DNA of 64,000 nt from Agapanthus africanus (GCA_030015575.1 JASDDO010000006.1:207085632-207149631); one strand, 5' to 3'. Shown: positions 1 to 12,340, numbered from the stretch's first letter. A program made the numbers and translations. The notes: generated from the sequence alone by a model not told the origin.

Positions 1-418
1 CTCTCTCTCAAATCATGAATGTTTTTGGAATTTGAAATGGAAAATTAAACATTATCTCCTTAATATTTATAATTTTGTACATATTATGTCTAATAATTCC
101 ACATTCTCTTGTTTATCGTGTGCATACATGCTTAAATGTAGTAAAAAAATATAATACGGAAAGGAGTCATAATTTATCATCTACATCAATATACAATTTT
201 TTAAAGCGTGGCTTAAACCAAGTGTTCATTGTACAACTACATGAAGCTAGCTTTAGCATTAGGTTATCCATTAGAAAGAATCTAGATTTCTCTCCTTCAT
301 GCATTACACTCTAAGCACCAAAAAAGAGCTCTCCATCATCTACCCTACTAGTACTACTACTACTACTACTAATAATACTCATCAAAGAAGAAGAAGAAGA
401 AGAAGAAGAAGAAGATAC
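1..418 (-). other. Intron 1 (part) of the GA3ox-like gene
   Basis: The donor GT lies at 418-417 on the minus strand, directly after the exon. The rest of 418 to 1 is AT-rich, has no dioxygenase-like coding in any frame, and reaches the window edge without a convincing exon 2. I infer that it is the 5' part of the single intron usual in GA3ox genes. Confidence 0.5.
352..414. repeat. Two trinucleotide microsatellites beside the splice donor
   Basis: A (TAC)n run at about 352-371 and an (AAG)n run at about 385-414 (TTC on the gene strand) lie a few bases inside the intron. On the gene strand the donor is followed at once by a pyrimidine (TTC)n tract. Length polymorphism would be expected. Confidence 0.9.
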
Positions 419-852
419 CAGAACTGCATGGGATCCTTGGGCCAAAGCTGCTGAGCATGCTCCAACGGCGGCCCAGCAAACGTAAACCCTTCGGACCACA
501 TCACCTTCTCGAAAAAGTTGGCAATGGGGACAACCCCGTAACCCGAAACCCCATTCGCAGTCCTCGCGGCCTTCATCTTCTGCTCATCAGGGAGAGAAAA
601 CAATCTCAAGAGCTCTGCCTCGAAACGATCGAGGAGCTCTAAAGAAACGCCATGGCCAACGAGTTGAAAAGCGCCGAAGTTCTCACAAGCTTGAGATAAG
701 TTTTCGGCAATGGCGGCTTCATCGCCGGAGATGTCGATGATTGGGAGAGGGTCTGAGGAGACGGGGTGGTCGTTGACCGTTGACCAAATGTGTGTCTCCG
801 GGACTTGGTCTATGGATTCAAGGTTCAGGTGGTTGCTCATGAGTGAAGGCAT
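419..852 (-). CDS. GA3ox: Gibberellin 3-oxidase-like dioxygenase, exon 1 (partial gene)
   Basis: Exon 1 encodes 144 codons plus two bases of a 2-oxoglutarate/Fe(II)-dependent dioxygenase N-terminal domain. Family knowledge: GA3ox hydroxylates GA9/GA20 at C-3 to give the active hormones GA4/GA1, as a soluble enzyme. Seen here: PIIDIS near residue 38, then NFGAFQLVGHG, LFSLP, KAARTANGVSGYG and MWSEGFTF, followed by a leucine-rich LWP-type block; the GVSGYG and MWSEGFT blocks are typical of GA3ox. The start MPSLMSNH is preferred over an upstream in-frame ATG at 1047, because the extra 65 residues are low-complexity and would run through the putative promoter. The exon ends TTCTG|GTATC, phase 2, so a following C or T restores the usual FC. 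The iron-binding His-x-Asp...His and the 2OG-binding Arg lie in exon 2, outside the window to the left. A related GA-oxidase or DIOX protein is the alternative. Confidence 0.72.
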
Positions 853-942
853 AGTGATGGGTTTTTTTTCCCCCCTTTTCTTTCTCCTTTTCGTTTTTGT
901 TTCTTGGTTGAATGTTTGTGATGGCTGGATATTGGAGTTTTG

Positions 943-966
943 TTTATAGAGAGGGAAGGATTTATA
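943..966 (-). promoter_or_regulatory. Candidate TATA boxes of the GA3ox-like gene
   Basis: Two TATAAA hexamers read on the minus strand, at 948-943 and 966-961, about 90-115 bases upstream of the chosen ATG. A purine-rich leader (about 865-905) lies between. Position and motif fit a plant core promoter, but the call rests on motif only. Confidence 0.35.
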
Positions 967-1047
967 TGGGAAGCATATATTTCTAGATATGGTGAAAGAT
1001 ATATGGGGGTGGATACAGTAAAAAGACAAATTTGGATTCTTTTTCAT

Positions 1048-1749
1048 GAATGATATTTATTTAAATAAATGTCCATTGAATTGTTGGAAGACAAATGCAT
1101 TCATCTGATCTATTGAAGAAAAGAATTATCCAATTGTTGATTGAATTGTTGGAAGATAAATGCATTCATCTGATCTATTTTAGAAATTATTCAGTGATTG
1201 AAGAAAATATTTGAATATATAGCCCTCAAAAGGTATATGTATCTCCACAACAAAATGTGTATCCATGCATGTTCCCTTCTGTATAATGTAAAATTTGGCA
1301 AAAGATATTATGGATATAGTAAAATTTAATTTAGTGAGCAATTAAATTTTTTTACATTATAAAGCCACTTTTAAACCAACACCATAAAATAAAACATAAA
1401 ATTAGATTTAGAATTCAACGAAAAAATATATTATAAAAACACGTTGAAATCCACGTCACAAAAATAAAACAAAAAATTAAATTTAGTGAGCAATAGGATT
1501 CAAATCAAACATCTTCTCTCTGAAAGTGAACTACTACCATCGGGTTACAATGTAAGTCATTTTTTGCTTTTGCACACATATTAAAAAGATTGAATTTTCC
1601 TCAATTTATGATTATCTAAAGGTAAAGTTCCTATTTTAACCCTATCATTAATGAATAGTTGAACAAGTATGAAAAGAAATCATGATAGGATTGATATGGT
1701 AACTTTGACACTAAAAAAAAGTGAATTGGTAATCAAAGTTTTTCATTGG
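1048..1749. other. AT-rich upstream intergenic DNA
   Basis: No coding region or recognisable element was found. The only structure seen is the 65-bp tandem duplication listed separately. It would include any distal promoter of the GA3ox-like gene. Confidence 0.6.
1078..1180. repeat. Tandem duplication, period 65 bp
   Basis: The segment starting GAATTGTTGGAAGA at 1078 recurs at 1143 with one or two changes over about 37 bases (through CATCTGATCTATT). Two copies only. Confidence 0.8.
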
Positions 1750-1910
1750 TGTTAAGAATTATTGAAATTGAGAGAGAAAGAAAATATTATTAATGAATGA
1801 TCAAGATACAATATACAACATGCCTATCTATATATAGCCTATAAGATTAAATCCCGATAATAAGTGATAAAGAGAAAAATATATATGAAAGATTTATGAA
1901 TATTTTAACA
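1750..1910 (-). repeat. Candidate 3' LTR of the Ale-like copia remnant
   Basis: 161 bp with TG...CA termini and imperfect terminal inverted repeats (TGTTAA/TTAACA). It lies just downstream of the RNase H remnant. No second LTR is in the window to confirm the ends. Confidence 0.5.
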
Positions 1911-2310
1911 GCTCCGTTCAAAATCACGGTGGACCATAAACCAAGAGTTTGGACAAGAAATGCGAAAGTTGAGTACGTGTTTGAGGTGTTGTAAAGAGAT
2001 CGACCACTTGATTATTGGAATGGATGTAAAGAAGTGAAATCCGACATCGGTCATACGCTTGGCGAACTATATGACAATCCACCTCAATATGTTTAGTATG
2101 TTAATGAAAAACTGAATTTTCAGCAATACGAACATCACTCTTGTTTTCATAATAAAGTGGAACACGAGATGGAATGACGACATCCATATCAGTAAGTAAA
2201 GTACGAAGCCATTTAAGTTTTGCAGCAGTATCATCCATTGCACGGTACTCAGTTTCAGTGCTGGAGCGAGAAACAGTATCTTGGCGCTTGCTGCGTCAGG
2301 AAATCAAAGA
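1750..2310 (-). mobile_element. Old Ty1/copia remnant (Ale-like): RNase H end plus 3' LTR
   Basis: Reading on the minus strand from 2310, copia RNase H motifs are visible (SRSSTETEYRAM, then TKHIEVDCHIVRQ). They end near 1925 and are followed by a short candidate 3' LTR at 1750-1910 (161 bp), which begins TGTTAAAATATT and ends TTCTTAACA. RNase H degrades the RNA strand during reverse transcription. The short LTR and sequence style suggest the Ale lineage, which is an inference. The remnant is broken and only this 3' part remains. Its other side is replaced at 2311 by LTR Z, so it is one of the oldest layers of the nest. Confidence 0.7.
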
Positions 2311-3216
2311 TGTGAAAGTTCCTAGTGCTCTTGCCGCTACAACTGCGGCCAATATGGAATCAAAAAACAAAAATTTTACGGGAAGCACTAGAAATTAATT
2401 CCTAGCGATCGTTCCAAACACTAAGTTATGGAAGATCCCTCCAAATTTCTCATAGGACGTCGGAAACAAATTTGAAAGGCGACCGCTCTTTCCGAAGATG
2501 ATCCACCCGAGAGAATCGATCCAAGCTCCAGCTTCACTTAGTGAAGCAACCAACGCTCCAAACTTGCTAGAAATAGAGAGTGAGAATGTAAGAATTTTCC
2601 ACTATCATTTTCTTTCTAAAATAAATGCTCAAGAGAGTAATGAGGAAGAAGGAGGAGGATGAAGAGAGGTAACCATAACACAAAATGAGCTAATGTTTAA
2701 TGAAAGAGAGAAAAGAATGGCTTCATAATTTTTCAACCATCCAATAAAATATCACAACCCTACATGTCCACAACCATACCCAAACCCACGCCACATCATT
2801 TCTTTGAATATTCATAAATAAATTTTCACAAATGAGGTGTTCTTCTTCTAGAAAGCATTCCTTATAAATACGGAATACAACCCAGTATACTTATCGAAAT
2901 ACATATATGTGTATTTATATAAAAATACGAATAGCCAAGAGAGATAAAATGAATAGTGAACAATAATACTAGAATATATATAAATTATTAAATCAAAACT
3001 TGATTTAATATTCCGGCTTAATGCTAAACCGGCTAGTATTATCAACCGTCCGATTAAAGTCTGTGTAGCAAGTACACGTATTTAATCGGACCTCGGCACG
3101 TATCAATATACGACTTCTACATCATACCGCCTGAACCGGGAAAACCCTCTGCGTGGGACTCTAAACACTCGACAATACGCTGGCAATGATTTATTGGATA
3201 AATCCAAAACCATAAC
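2311..3216 (-). mobile_element. Old diverged Angela-type LTR (Z), first part
   Basis: In the minus sense the LTR ends ...GAACTTTCACA; on the plus strand it starts TGTGAAAGTTCCTAG at 2311, matching in diverged form the TGTAGGGTTCCTAGG start of A. Within it, the 'gaagatgatc' block, the 'tccaagctccagcttcac' block and the stretch 3010-3190 (ttgatttaat, ccggc, gggactctaaa, cgacaatacgc) follow the same order as in A's LTR but are much diverged. It is interrupted at 3216 by element A and resumes at 23961. Z itself sits in the Ale-like RNase H. Confidence 0.65.
3212..3216. repeat. Target-site duplication of A (ATAAC)
   Basis: ATAAC at 3212-3216 is repeated at 23961-23965, immediately outside the two LTR ends of A. 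Five bases is the usual length for copia integrase. Confidence 0.85.
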
Positions 3217-5416
3217 TGTAGGGTTCCTAGGCACTCCCAAGAGGTCTCACAAGGTATCAACCATGCCAATTTCAAAAATTACGGTGCCGAGAAACGCTAG
3301 ACTAGATCGTTAACTAGAATTTAGGCGAAACTAGAAACTAGCTAACAACTTAGCTAAAGAGAAAACGGAAATACAACCTTTGTAGATCCGGTTCTCCACC
3401 TCCATGGCTCCGCGATGAAGTCTCCTCGCTGTACAAATCGGATCTTGGGCTTTAGCGTCGGCTTCATCGGAGAAAAAGCGGGCTAGGTCATCGACGACGA
3501 TGCCGAAGATGATCTACGTCGAGGCATCGCTAGATCAAGCTCCAACTTCACCAAGTCAAGAAAACTTGTGAAGGAAACACCCTATACTACTTGGCAAGAG
3601 GTAGAGGATGAAGAAATAGGAGATGGGTTCACTTTAGAATTGGATTTCTCACTTATATGCTCAACTTGCCATTAATGAAGACAAGCTTTTTCTTCAAGTG
3701 AAGAAGAAGAAGAAGAAGCAAGATTATGATGAATATTATGATAAGTCTTATGAAAAGAATAATAAAATGATTCTTATCATAATATTAACCATGGTAATGT
3801 GTAGAGAAATAACTAAGGTTAAATGAATGGTTAGGGTTTAGGAGATGAAGACAAAAGAGTCACTTTGGTCAAAGTTGCATGAAGCTTCAAGAAGCATCAT
3901 GAATGAAAGCAACCCTTATGCTTTCATTTCTCATTTCTTTTAATCCAAAATAAATAGATATATGAATGAATGAATAAGAAATAAAACCCTAACCATTTAC
4001 TTAACCAAGGTTTAACTCTTTACACAAACCCTAGCAATCTTGCATCATCAAACATGATACAATCAAGTGAGAAAATCCTTTTAAAGTGAACCGATACTAG
4101 TTAATGCAAAGTAATACATCAAATATATAATTATGCATTAAATCATTAAATCAACACTTGATTCAATGATCCGGTCATATCGTATATATAACCGACTAAT
4201 ATCAACAGTAACAACTTATCGAATCAACACTTGATCCGATAACCCGACTATATCGCATATAACCGATCAATGTCACATATCGCGAGAATCGAATACAGTA
4301 TCACATACTGGTATCATTCTCGGTCCCGCACATATCTCATATGCGCTCATATTTCATTTCGCTTGAGCCAGGAAACCTCTATGTAGGACTCTAAAGACTC
4401 GTCAATACGCCGGCAGCAGATGATGATCATATCAAGCACCCACAAGCCGCAAGCGGTCTGCTAAACGTAACGGCCACCCGGGTATTGAGCGATGAGAAGA
4501 TCGACGAGCAAGCCCGCTCACACTCCTGTGAATCCAACCAGTAACACTTACCGTACAATCCGGTCTGATCGTCTGATATGTCGCATATCTCGCCTAGGGG
4601 TGGTAAACGTCAGACCCCAATAGCTCGATAAGTCGTGTCGATATGAGGTCTATAACAGTTCGAGAAACTACTGGTAACACTTACCAGTAAATCTCAGCAA
4701 CCCTGGCCAGGGATTTCCGGTTATAGCCAATCGAACACAGCGCAACATCAACTCCCTATACCGGGAGAGACGAATCCCCTCCTATCGCTCATTGCCTCCA
4801 TGTGATTCGGGACTGTACCCAAAAACCACCGTTTTGCACGCCCTCTTGGACGTGGTAAGGTGGAAATCAAAGCACAGTGGGAACCACACAAGACTCTATG
4901 ACGATCTCGGGTCAACAGACTACTCTGTACCAGTGTCACCAGAGAACTGCCATCTGACGTAAGGTATAATACCATCTGGGAGTTCTCGGCGAGTCCGTCC
5001 AGTGTACCCAGTCTCCACTGAGCACCCGTATATCATCTCTGATGTCAAACACTAATGGATATGGGATCATCTATCGCCCATCTGTATGGGTCGAGAAGGT
5101 ATACGCTAGTCTACTCTGGTATATCGATGCCCCCGTCTCAATACACCCACGACTAGGGACCTTGAAGGATGTACTTATAGACTACCATGTCCCCACTGGT
5201 ATGATCTGCATCATAGTCCAGGTAGTCAAGTACACATCCTAAGGGCTTTACCAACATGTAATAGAGAGGCAATCAGTATACACGTTAAGGTAAAGAGCAA
5301 CCAGATAGCATACTATCATGTCGAGCAAGAAAGTCCTCCCTATATATGTCCCAGCATCCACTACAATATACATCCTATGTACAGTAATGGCCTCTAGGGC
5401 ATACATATAACTAACA
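3217..5416 (-). repeat. 3' LTR of element A
   Basis: 2200 bp. In the minus sense it starts TGTTAGTTATATG at 5416 and ends GGGTTCC/CTACA-type at 3217 (plus strand TGTAGGGTTCC). It contains the CCCTGGCCAGGG palindrome (4701-4712) and the CTGGTAA-loop-TTACCAG hairpin (4671-4687). Confidence 0.92.
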
Positions 5417-5439
5417 ATCTCCCACTTGCACTAGGGCCA

Positions 5440-8215
5440 TCTGTAGCAGTGATTGAAGTATCTCATACTCAACCATCCCATAAAAGTCTCTCTCTGGGAA
5501 TAGGCCTTCGTGAGTGGATCCGCCGTGTTGTCCTCCGAGTCTACTCTCCTAACCTCGATCCTTTAGAGATCAACCATCTCCATGATCAGGTGATACTGCC
5601 TTAGAGCATGTCTGGATCACTGATGGGACCGGCGTTCCTAGGTATAAGCCACAACTCCATTGTCTCACAATGGTAGGAACGTAGTTCATCTCATGAACTA
5701 ATATACACCTAAACATCCTCTTTGGTAGCATCTTAAGTAGTGATGTATCCAGCCTTTATCGTCTAGTATGCCACGGTAGCCAGCTTGGAACTCTTCCAAC
5801 ATACCGTCCCTTTACTGAGGGTAAAGACAATGCCTGTGACTGACATTCAGTCGTCTTTATCACCGTGGAATCTTTCCAGTGATTCTCCCCAGGATCGATT
5901 GATACCATCTCACTACAGCTAGTGAGAATCCTAACATCCAATTAAATCTATCTCATAGATCCAAAACTCAGGATATAGGAGGTATCATTTTGATCCTATA
6001 TGGAGAATCTTTGTGATAAGCGGAGATTGACCGAGCGTAGCATAGGAAACTCCTTCCCTATCAAGAGTATGTCATCCACGTACTCTACGAGGATCACTAC
6101 CATACTCCCTACTACCTTTTTGTTTATACAAGGTTCATCTACCATTTTGATGATGTCAAACTCTTTGACTAACACATCAAAACAGACGTTCCAACTCCGC
6201 GATACCTGCTTTATCACATAAAACATCTTGCACGCGTTTCCGCTGCTCCCATTGTTTACGAAGCCCTCTGGCTGTGTTCTTATAGACATTCTCTTCTAAA
6301 TCATTATTAAGAAAAGCAGTCATGGCACCCAACCACCAGATATCGTAGTCATGGTATGTAGCCGTGGCAAGTAGGATCTGGATGGACTTAAGCATAGATC
6401 CTTAGAAAAGGTTTCAACATATTCCATACCTGGTCAACGATGCAAACCTTTAACAAGTCTAGCTTTGAAAGTCTCAACCTTTCCATGTACACCAAGTAAT
6501 CTTCTCAAGATATACTTTCTCCTGATGGGGATTAACCCTTCAGATATAGCAACTAAAGTCCATACTTTGTTGGTGTATAAGAATTCCATCTCAGATCGCT
6601 AAGCATCCAGCCATTCTTACAGAGTCCCACTCTTGGTGGCCAGTTCGAAAATAGTTGGGTCATCATCTCATGATGCAATCCTCGCTCCCACTGTCATAGA
6701 GAAACCGAAGTAACTCTCAGGTGGATGAGGAACCCTACTAGATCGGCGGAGAGGCTGAGGTTCGTTGGAATCTACTGAATCCTTTGGTTCTGTCAAATCA
6801 TCAGCTGCAGTTTGTATAGCTGGAACATTTCCAGTTGTACATAACAGACGTTGCCTCGAGCTTGTCCGGATTTTGCTTTTAGACATTGGCCGGACAACCC
6901 CAAATCTTAACTGACTTAAGAGATGGGCTCTTCCCTTTCCATATCACATATGAAGTGGTAGGCTACTGATTTGATCGGGACCCTATTCAATAGGTATGCA
7001 ACTTCATAAGTGCATAACTCCCAAAAGGAAATAGGTAACTCAGTAGTACTCATCATAGAGCACACCTTATCACATAGGGTGTGATTGCTCCGCCCCGATA
7101 TACCATCTGGCTATGGTGTATTCGGAGGAGTAATGCTGAGAGAGAATCTCATTCTCCATTAGAATAGTCCAGGAATTCCATGCTCAAGTATTCTCCTCCC
7201 CGATCTCATCAAAGGACATAATACTTATACCCGTATTGGTTCTCTACTTCTAACTTATATTCTGTGAATATCTCAAAAGGTTCGGACTTGTGTTTCAACA
7301 AGAACATATGTCTGAATCTAAAGAGATCATCAGAGAACGTAATGAAGTATAAAGAACCAGTCCTGGCATGTGTAGACAGGGGACCTTACATACATCAACA
7401 TGTATCAATCCCAAGAGTTCACTAACTCTTTCTCTGTTTCCATTAAACAGAGCTATGGTCATTTTATCTTTGTGACATGACTGGCAAGTTTTCACAAGAT
7501 GTAAATTCAAACTAATTTAAATATGCATCTATATGTAACTTTAGCTAGTCGGGTCGCATTGATATGGCCTAGTCTACAATACCACAAGAAGGATCCGTTC
7601 ATTTCTGAACTCTTCCTCTTGTGTGTGTTCTGTATACTAAGAACTGTAGTTTGATTTAGAACATCAATGCTTTTAGATAACGTGCCTGAACCGATCAACT
7701 TTTGATATAGGAAATGTTCAAAACATTATCCAACAATACAAAATTTTATCATTTCTTTACTAATAAAGAGACTGATATGATTTTTTATATCAGGTTCGGT
7801 ATCTAATAACATTCGTTCAGAATCAATGTATTTGCAATACAGGGTGACAGTGACCAACAGACTTGGCTGCAACACTTGCCCCGTTTTCTGTCTCATGAAA
7901 CTTATCACCCGTTCTCAGTTCTCTACCTATCTGTAGCCCTATGTAACAGATTACATATCTGGGATCCTGATCCGGTATCATATACCCAGGACGTAAAGGA
8001 CATTGAGAAACAGTTCTGTATAATGAACACACCCGAAGATGATGCATCAGCATGCACTCTCTTCGTTTGGGCAGCACGGGAAATCTGGTATTCCCCAATT
8101 TCCTGCTCTGTCTTATAACAATTATAAGTTGGAGCGGGACCAACGTTCCCCAGCTCAGTATAACAAGCGGGTTCGGTCAATATTCCGTATTATTATCTTG
8201 ATTAAGGCGTGATAT
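5440..8215 (-). pseudogene. pol remnants of element A
   Basis: Recognisable parts in order along the minus strand: protease (about 8050-7930, DTGSGSQICN), a pre-integrase/integrase part (about 7600-6900), reverse transcriptase (about 6600-6000, YVDDILLIGKEFPML) and RNase H (about 5950-5450). They are strongly broken, with many breaks throughout. B carries the same reduced coding region. Not a functional gene. Confidence 0.85.
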
Positions 8216-8656
8216 GGTCACTACCTGGAGAGAGAGAGAAGAAATCACTCAGCGTGCGCTCTTTCAAGATCAGATTGGTTATTATTTTATCTAATTAGGA
8301 TGGCTCCCACTGCTTTTTATCAAATCTTCCTTCAAACCCTAAAAGGAAAGACTAGCCGGGATTAATTACACGCCACAAGTTCGCCAATCTTTCAGCCAGG
8401 CCAGTGTCGGTACTTTGAGGGAGGTGCCCCATGCTTTCGCACGAACCTAATTAATGTAAACCTCGGTTTCCCAGAGGCGTAACCCCGTTGACACCTTTCT
8501 AGACACCTACTTGATCGGCTAATTGTAATGTGTAAAACTCTCCCAGGAGTAACAATTACTCGCAGCGGGTATCGGGATCAAACTATCTCATAGAAGGTAT
8601 GCAATCTCATTGCAAATTTCAACACTTGAAATTCCCGATAATATTTTGCCCCTAAC

Positions 8657-8871
8657 CTCCTATGACCTTGACAAAGGCCAACAAACCATAGGATGCTAGT
8701 CAAGTTCAACCCGTCATTTCCTGATTGAATTAAACCCACCCGCACGACCCTTGACAAAGGCCAACAAGGTCGCACGACTACCCTAACCCAATCTGCATCA
8801 TATGCATAAGCAGATAAGCACCAGTCAGCTACCGCACACTACGCCTTGACAAAGGCCAACAAACGCAGCAC
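8657..8871 (-). other. Three-hairpin array in the leader of A
   Basis: On the minus strand the hairpins lie at about 8871-8838, 8779-8741 and 8694-8657. Each has a CCTTGACAAAGGCCAACAA core on the plus strand (sense TTGTTGGCCTTTGTCAAGG). The arms differ (sense CTGCG/CGTAG, CGTGCGACC/GGTCGTGCG, CCTATGG/TCATAGG) and pair fully if G.U is allowed. Confidence 0.75.
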
Positions 8872-9003
8872 GAATACTAACTACTACTTATCTGAAATGA
8901 CGGAGGGCTACGACAGGTTTTTCTGAAAACCTATTGCGTAATGAACTTGATATCGTTGTAGGATCGAATGATTTTAAAATGGAGTGTTTTTGAGGCTTTT
9001 CTA

Positions 9004-9230
9004 GTTTTGCTAAAGGAGTCACTCCCGGTGAAGGGATTGTCGGTCCTTTCCTCATCGAATGAGGTGCAGGATATATCATATATATCACTGTGCAAAGCAG
9101 AAACTATAGAAGCAATCAAAAGACAAACCGAGTGTGTAGCATCTGCCAGTTATTGCTAAAGGAGTCACTCCCGGTGAAGGGATCTCGGTCCTTTCCCTAT
9201 CGAATAAGGTGCAGGATGTTCTACAAGGAA
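9004..9230 (-). repeat. Duplicated leader module of A (about 150-bp period)
   Basis: The block CTAAAGGAGTCACTCCCGG ... TCGAATGAGGTGCAGGATA occurs twice, starting near 9008 and 9157. The same pair occurs in B and C, but not in E. Confidence 0.75.
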
Positions 9231-11125
9231 CACCACGATGCAAAGCAAGAACTGTAGCGACCTGTTTTATTTTGAAATTCGATTCCACGACATCTTAGGT
9301 TTCTTTTCTTTCATTAATCGCATTAATGAAGTCCCATCATTTAAATTACCTAAACATCACAGATAAATACGACGTACACTTATGCCATCCGCATTCGCCT
9401 CGATGTCCCCTCATGCACCGTTAGGTTAGGTAACTAACGGCAGAGCAGGGCAGGGCTAGCGCGGGTGTAAAACATAAGTAACATCTATATAATATATCAT
9501 ATATACTATATACAGTATCTATCACAGAACATCACATGATCACATCACAGATATCGCAGCAGAAGAATCATATGAAATATTGGATATACTAGGACGTCCG
9601 TGTTTTCAATACGAGCCAGTATAAAACACGGATTCCACGGTCGCGATGAATAGCCAAACCTACACCCCTAGACCCCTACGAGAGCGGCAAGCAACCCTAC
9701 CAATTCTAGAGTTAGGAGACCCGGACTCGACTCCTCGAGTTGGTCTCCCACTGGACTCCAGAACCCGGTTACTTGTGCTCCCCTCCTTGGGTCTATCCTA
9801 GTGCAGAAAAGTAAATAATATACAAATGGTGACATCTTCCGCAACCTGGAAGTGCTCCAATAAAAGAATATTACATACAAGTTTTTACATGAATGAAAAT
9901 GAAAAACACTCATCTCACATAAAACCCCCCGGCTATTCAAACACGACGATCCAATATAACATATCCAGCAACACATAACATCACATGTCATCAACGTAAG
10001 TAAATATGCGCATCCCAATTGTCGTTGACATATAGCAACGAAACCGGCGATATCACATATTACACTTACGGTCACAGAAAAGAAAGTGTAAAACTACAAC
10101 AGTTGGAATCCGCAATCTCCTCAGACATCGCATGCCTGACCAAATGAATTCTTTAGACATCGCATGCCTAACAATCATAAACCCCGCATTTTAGTCTCAA
10201 AATCGAAAACTCTTTTCAATATCAAGTCGGGCAATTCAACAAGATTCCCGACATCCTGATCGAATGCTCGTCGCAAACTTCAGTAGGCGGCCGCACCCCC
10301 GACGCCGTCGACGAAGTGCACCAAGGTGGAACACCGCTACCGGGAGCACCCGAACGGATGCTTTCAGCGACGGAGTTCTCCTACAGTCACTTGGTCGGGG
10401 CTATGGAGTGAGGCTGTCTATTAAGTTTACCCGGCGAATATCCGTGTACGCTACGTGATTGCGACGGACTTTCGATCACATCAAAATTCCGTGGCAACCG
10501 ATCAAGTGAGACTAAAGTGCTATGTTTATAACATTCATTCAGTTATCTCATAACTGTTTGTGAATTCCAATTATTGTATCACATTCCAGATAATTAGAAA
10601 ATGTTAAACTTTCCGATCGAACAGTCAAACACCCAAGTTTTCCCGAAACAGATCAACATATGAAACAAGTTTAAAAACATCCAGTTCATGCCTCAGTACC
10701 AACGGTCCAGCCGTAGAAGGGTCAAGCCAACGCCTCACATGTGGCACGCCGTACTGCCCCAAACCCTAAGGTTCAAAGGGCAGTTCAAGACGGTCACATA
10801 ATCGAGTTAAGGTTTGTTGTCTTCTAGAGGGACCATCGCGTTACTTGCACTACTTAGAACGTCGTTAAACTTCGGAAAGATCCAACACTTGGAAATTTCC
10901 CGACAGGGGAAAAGGTGGGTATTTATATCCGGTCGAACTTTTTAACATATTCAAAAATTATCCGGAAAGCCACATAGACAAAATCAGATAATCCGATCGA
11001 ATCATCGAATCCCCAAAACAACCCCAGAAAATTCAACTCTTGAATGCAGATTAAAACTTCCCATAGAACAGAGGAAACAGATACGGGCATTACTGTATCA
11101 AAACAAATCCCTAATCAGTACAAAC

Positions 11126-11171
11126 GGCCGCGGAACCGCCGCAAAAGGAGGCTACTGCCGCGGTTCCACGG
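11126..11171 (-). other. GC-rich leader hairpin of A
   Basis: In the sense direction CCGTGGAACCGC pairs with GCGGTTCCGCGG (12 bp, one G.U) about 200 nt after the primer-binding site. The equivalent hairpin exists in B, C and E. Confidence 0.75.
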
Positions 11172-11356
11172 CGCTACAGCGGAATTAGGGTTTCGTTTTC
11201 TGCCGCAATCCTTATAATTTCCTACTCTATTTTCTGCGAATTTTTAATTCTGAAAAATCCTTGTTTTTAGAAAAAGTCCAGAGAGCACTTTGATGTTAGG
11301 GTTTCGGGTCGATCGGGTTTCAAACTTCGTCTACGCATCACCTAAGGATCTAGCTA

Positions 11357-11369
11357 GGCTCTGATACCA
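11357..11369 (-). other. Primer-binding site of A (initiator tRNA-Met)
   Basis: Sense TGGTATCAGAGCC starts one base after the 5' LTR end. It is complementary to the 3' end of plant initiator tRNA-Met, as usual in copia and gypsy elements. Confidence 0.9.
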
Positions 11370-11370
11370 C

Positions 11371-12340
11371 TGTAGGGTTCCTAGGCACTCCCAAGAGGCC
11401 TCACAAGGCATCAACCATGCCAATTTCAAAAATTACGGTGCCGAGAAACCCTAGACTAGATCGTTAACTAGAATTTAGGCGAAACTAGAAACTAGCTAAC
11501 AACTTAGCTAAAGAGAAAACGGAAATACAACCTTTGTAGATCCTGTTCTCCACCTCCATGGCTCCGCGATGAAGTCTCCTCGCTGTACAAATCGGATCTT
11601 GGGCTCTAGCGTCGGCTTCATCGGAGAAAAAGCTGGCTAGGTCATCGACGACGATGCCGAAGATGATCTACGTCGAGGCATCGCTAGATCAAGCTCCAAC
11701 TTCACCAAGTCAAGAAAACTTGTGAAGGAAACACCCTATACTACTTGGCAAGAGGTAGAGGATGAAGAAATAGGAGGTGGGTTCACTTTAGAATTGGATT
11801 TCTCACTTATATGCTCAACTTGCCATTAATGAAGACAAGCTTTTTCTTCAAGTGAAGAAGAAGAAGAAGAAGCAAGAATATGATAAATATTATGATAAGT
11901 CTTATGAAAAGAATAATAAAATGATTCTTATCATAATATTAACCATGGTAATGTGTAGAGAAATAACTAAGGTTAAATGAATGGTTAGGGTTTAGGAGAT
12001 GAAGACAAAAGAGTCACTTTGGTCAAAGTTGCATGAAGCTTCAAGAAGCATCATGAATGAAAGCAACCCTTATGCTTTCATTTCTCATTTCTTTTAATCC
12101 AAAATAAATAGATATATGAATGAATGAATAAGAAATAAAACCCTAACCATTTACTTAACCAAGGTTTAACTCTTTACACAAACCCTAGCAATCTTGCATC
12201 ATCAAACATGATACAATCAAGTGAGAAAATCCTTTTAAAGTGAACCGATACTAGTTAATGCAAAGTAATATATCGAATATATAATTATGCATTAAATCAT
12301 TAAATCAACACTTGATTCAATGATCCGGTCATATCGTATA
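11371..12340 (-). repeat. 5' LTR of A, part next to the leader
   Basis: Starts TGTAGGGTTCCTAGG on the plus strand and matches 3217-4186 of the 3' LTR closely. It is interrupted after GTATA at 12340 by element B and continues at 22734. The two parts total about 2197 bp against 2200 bp in the other LTR. Confidence 0.9.
12336..12340. repeat. Target-site duplication of B (GTATA)
   Basis: GTATA at 12336-12340 recurs at 22729-22733. The unoccupied site is visible in A's 3' LTR near 4181-4185. Confidence 0.9.

Larger units (their letters stand above)
8216..11370 (-). other. Untranslated leader of element A
   Basis: About 3.1 kb lie between the 5' LTR/primer-binding site and the coding remnants. 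The leader holds the GC-rich hairpin (11126-11171), a two-copy 150-bp module (9004-9230) and the three-hairpin array (8657-8871). No gene of its own is supported; the short reading frames in it are chance. Confidence 0.7.

Noticed and set aside
75-314. 79-codon plus-strand frame in the intron region
   Set aside because: AT-rich, no similarity recognised, and it lies antisense within the intron of the GA3ox-like gene.
4748-4975. A 75-codon reading frame (MVLYLTSDGSS...) seen again at 13887, 22061 and 23294
   Set aside because: It lies in the LTRs of A and B in the sense direction and recurs only because the LTRs recur. The more distant LTRs of E and G do not support a conserved protein.
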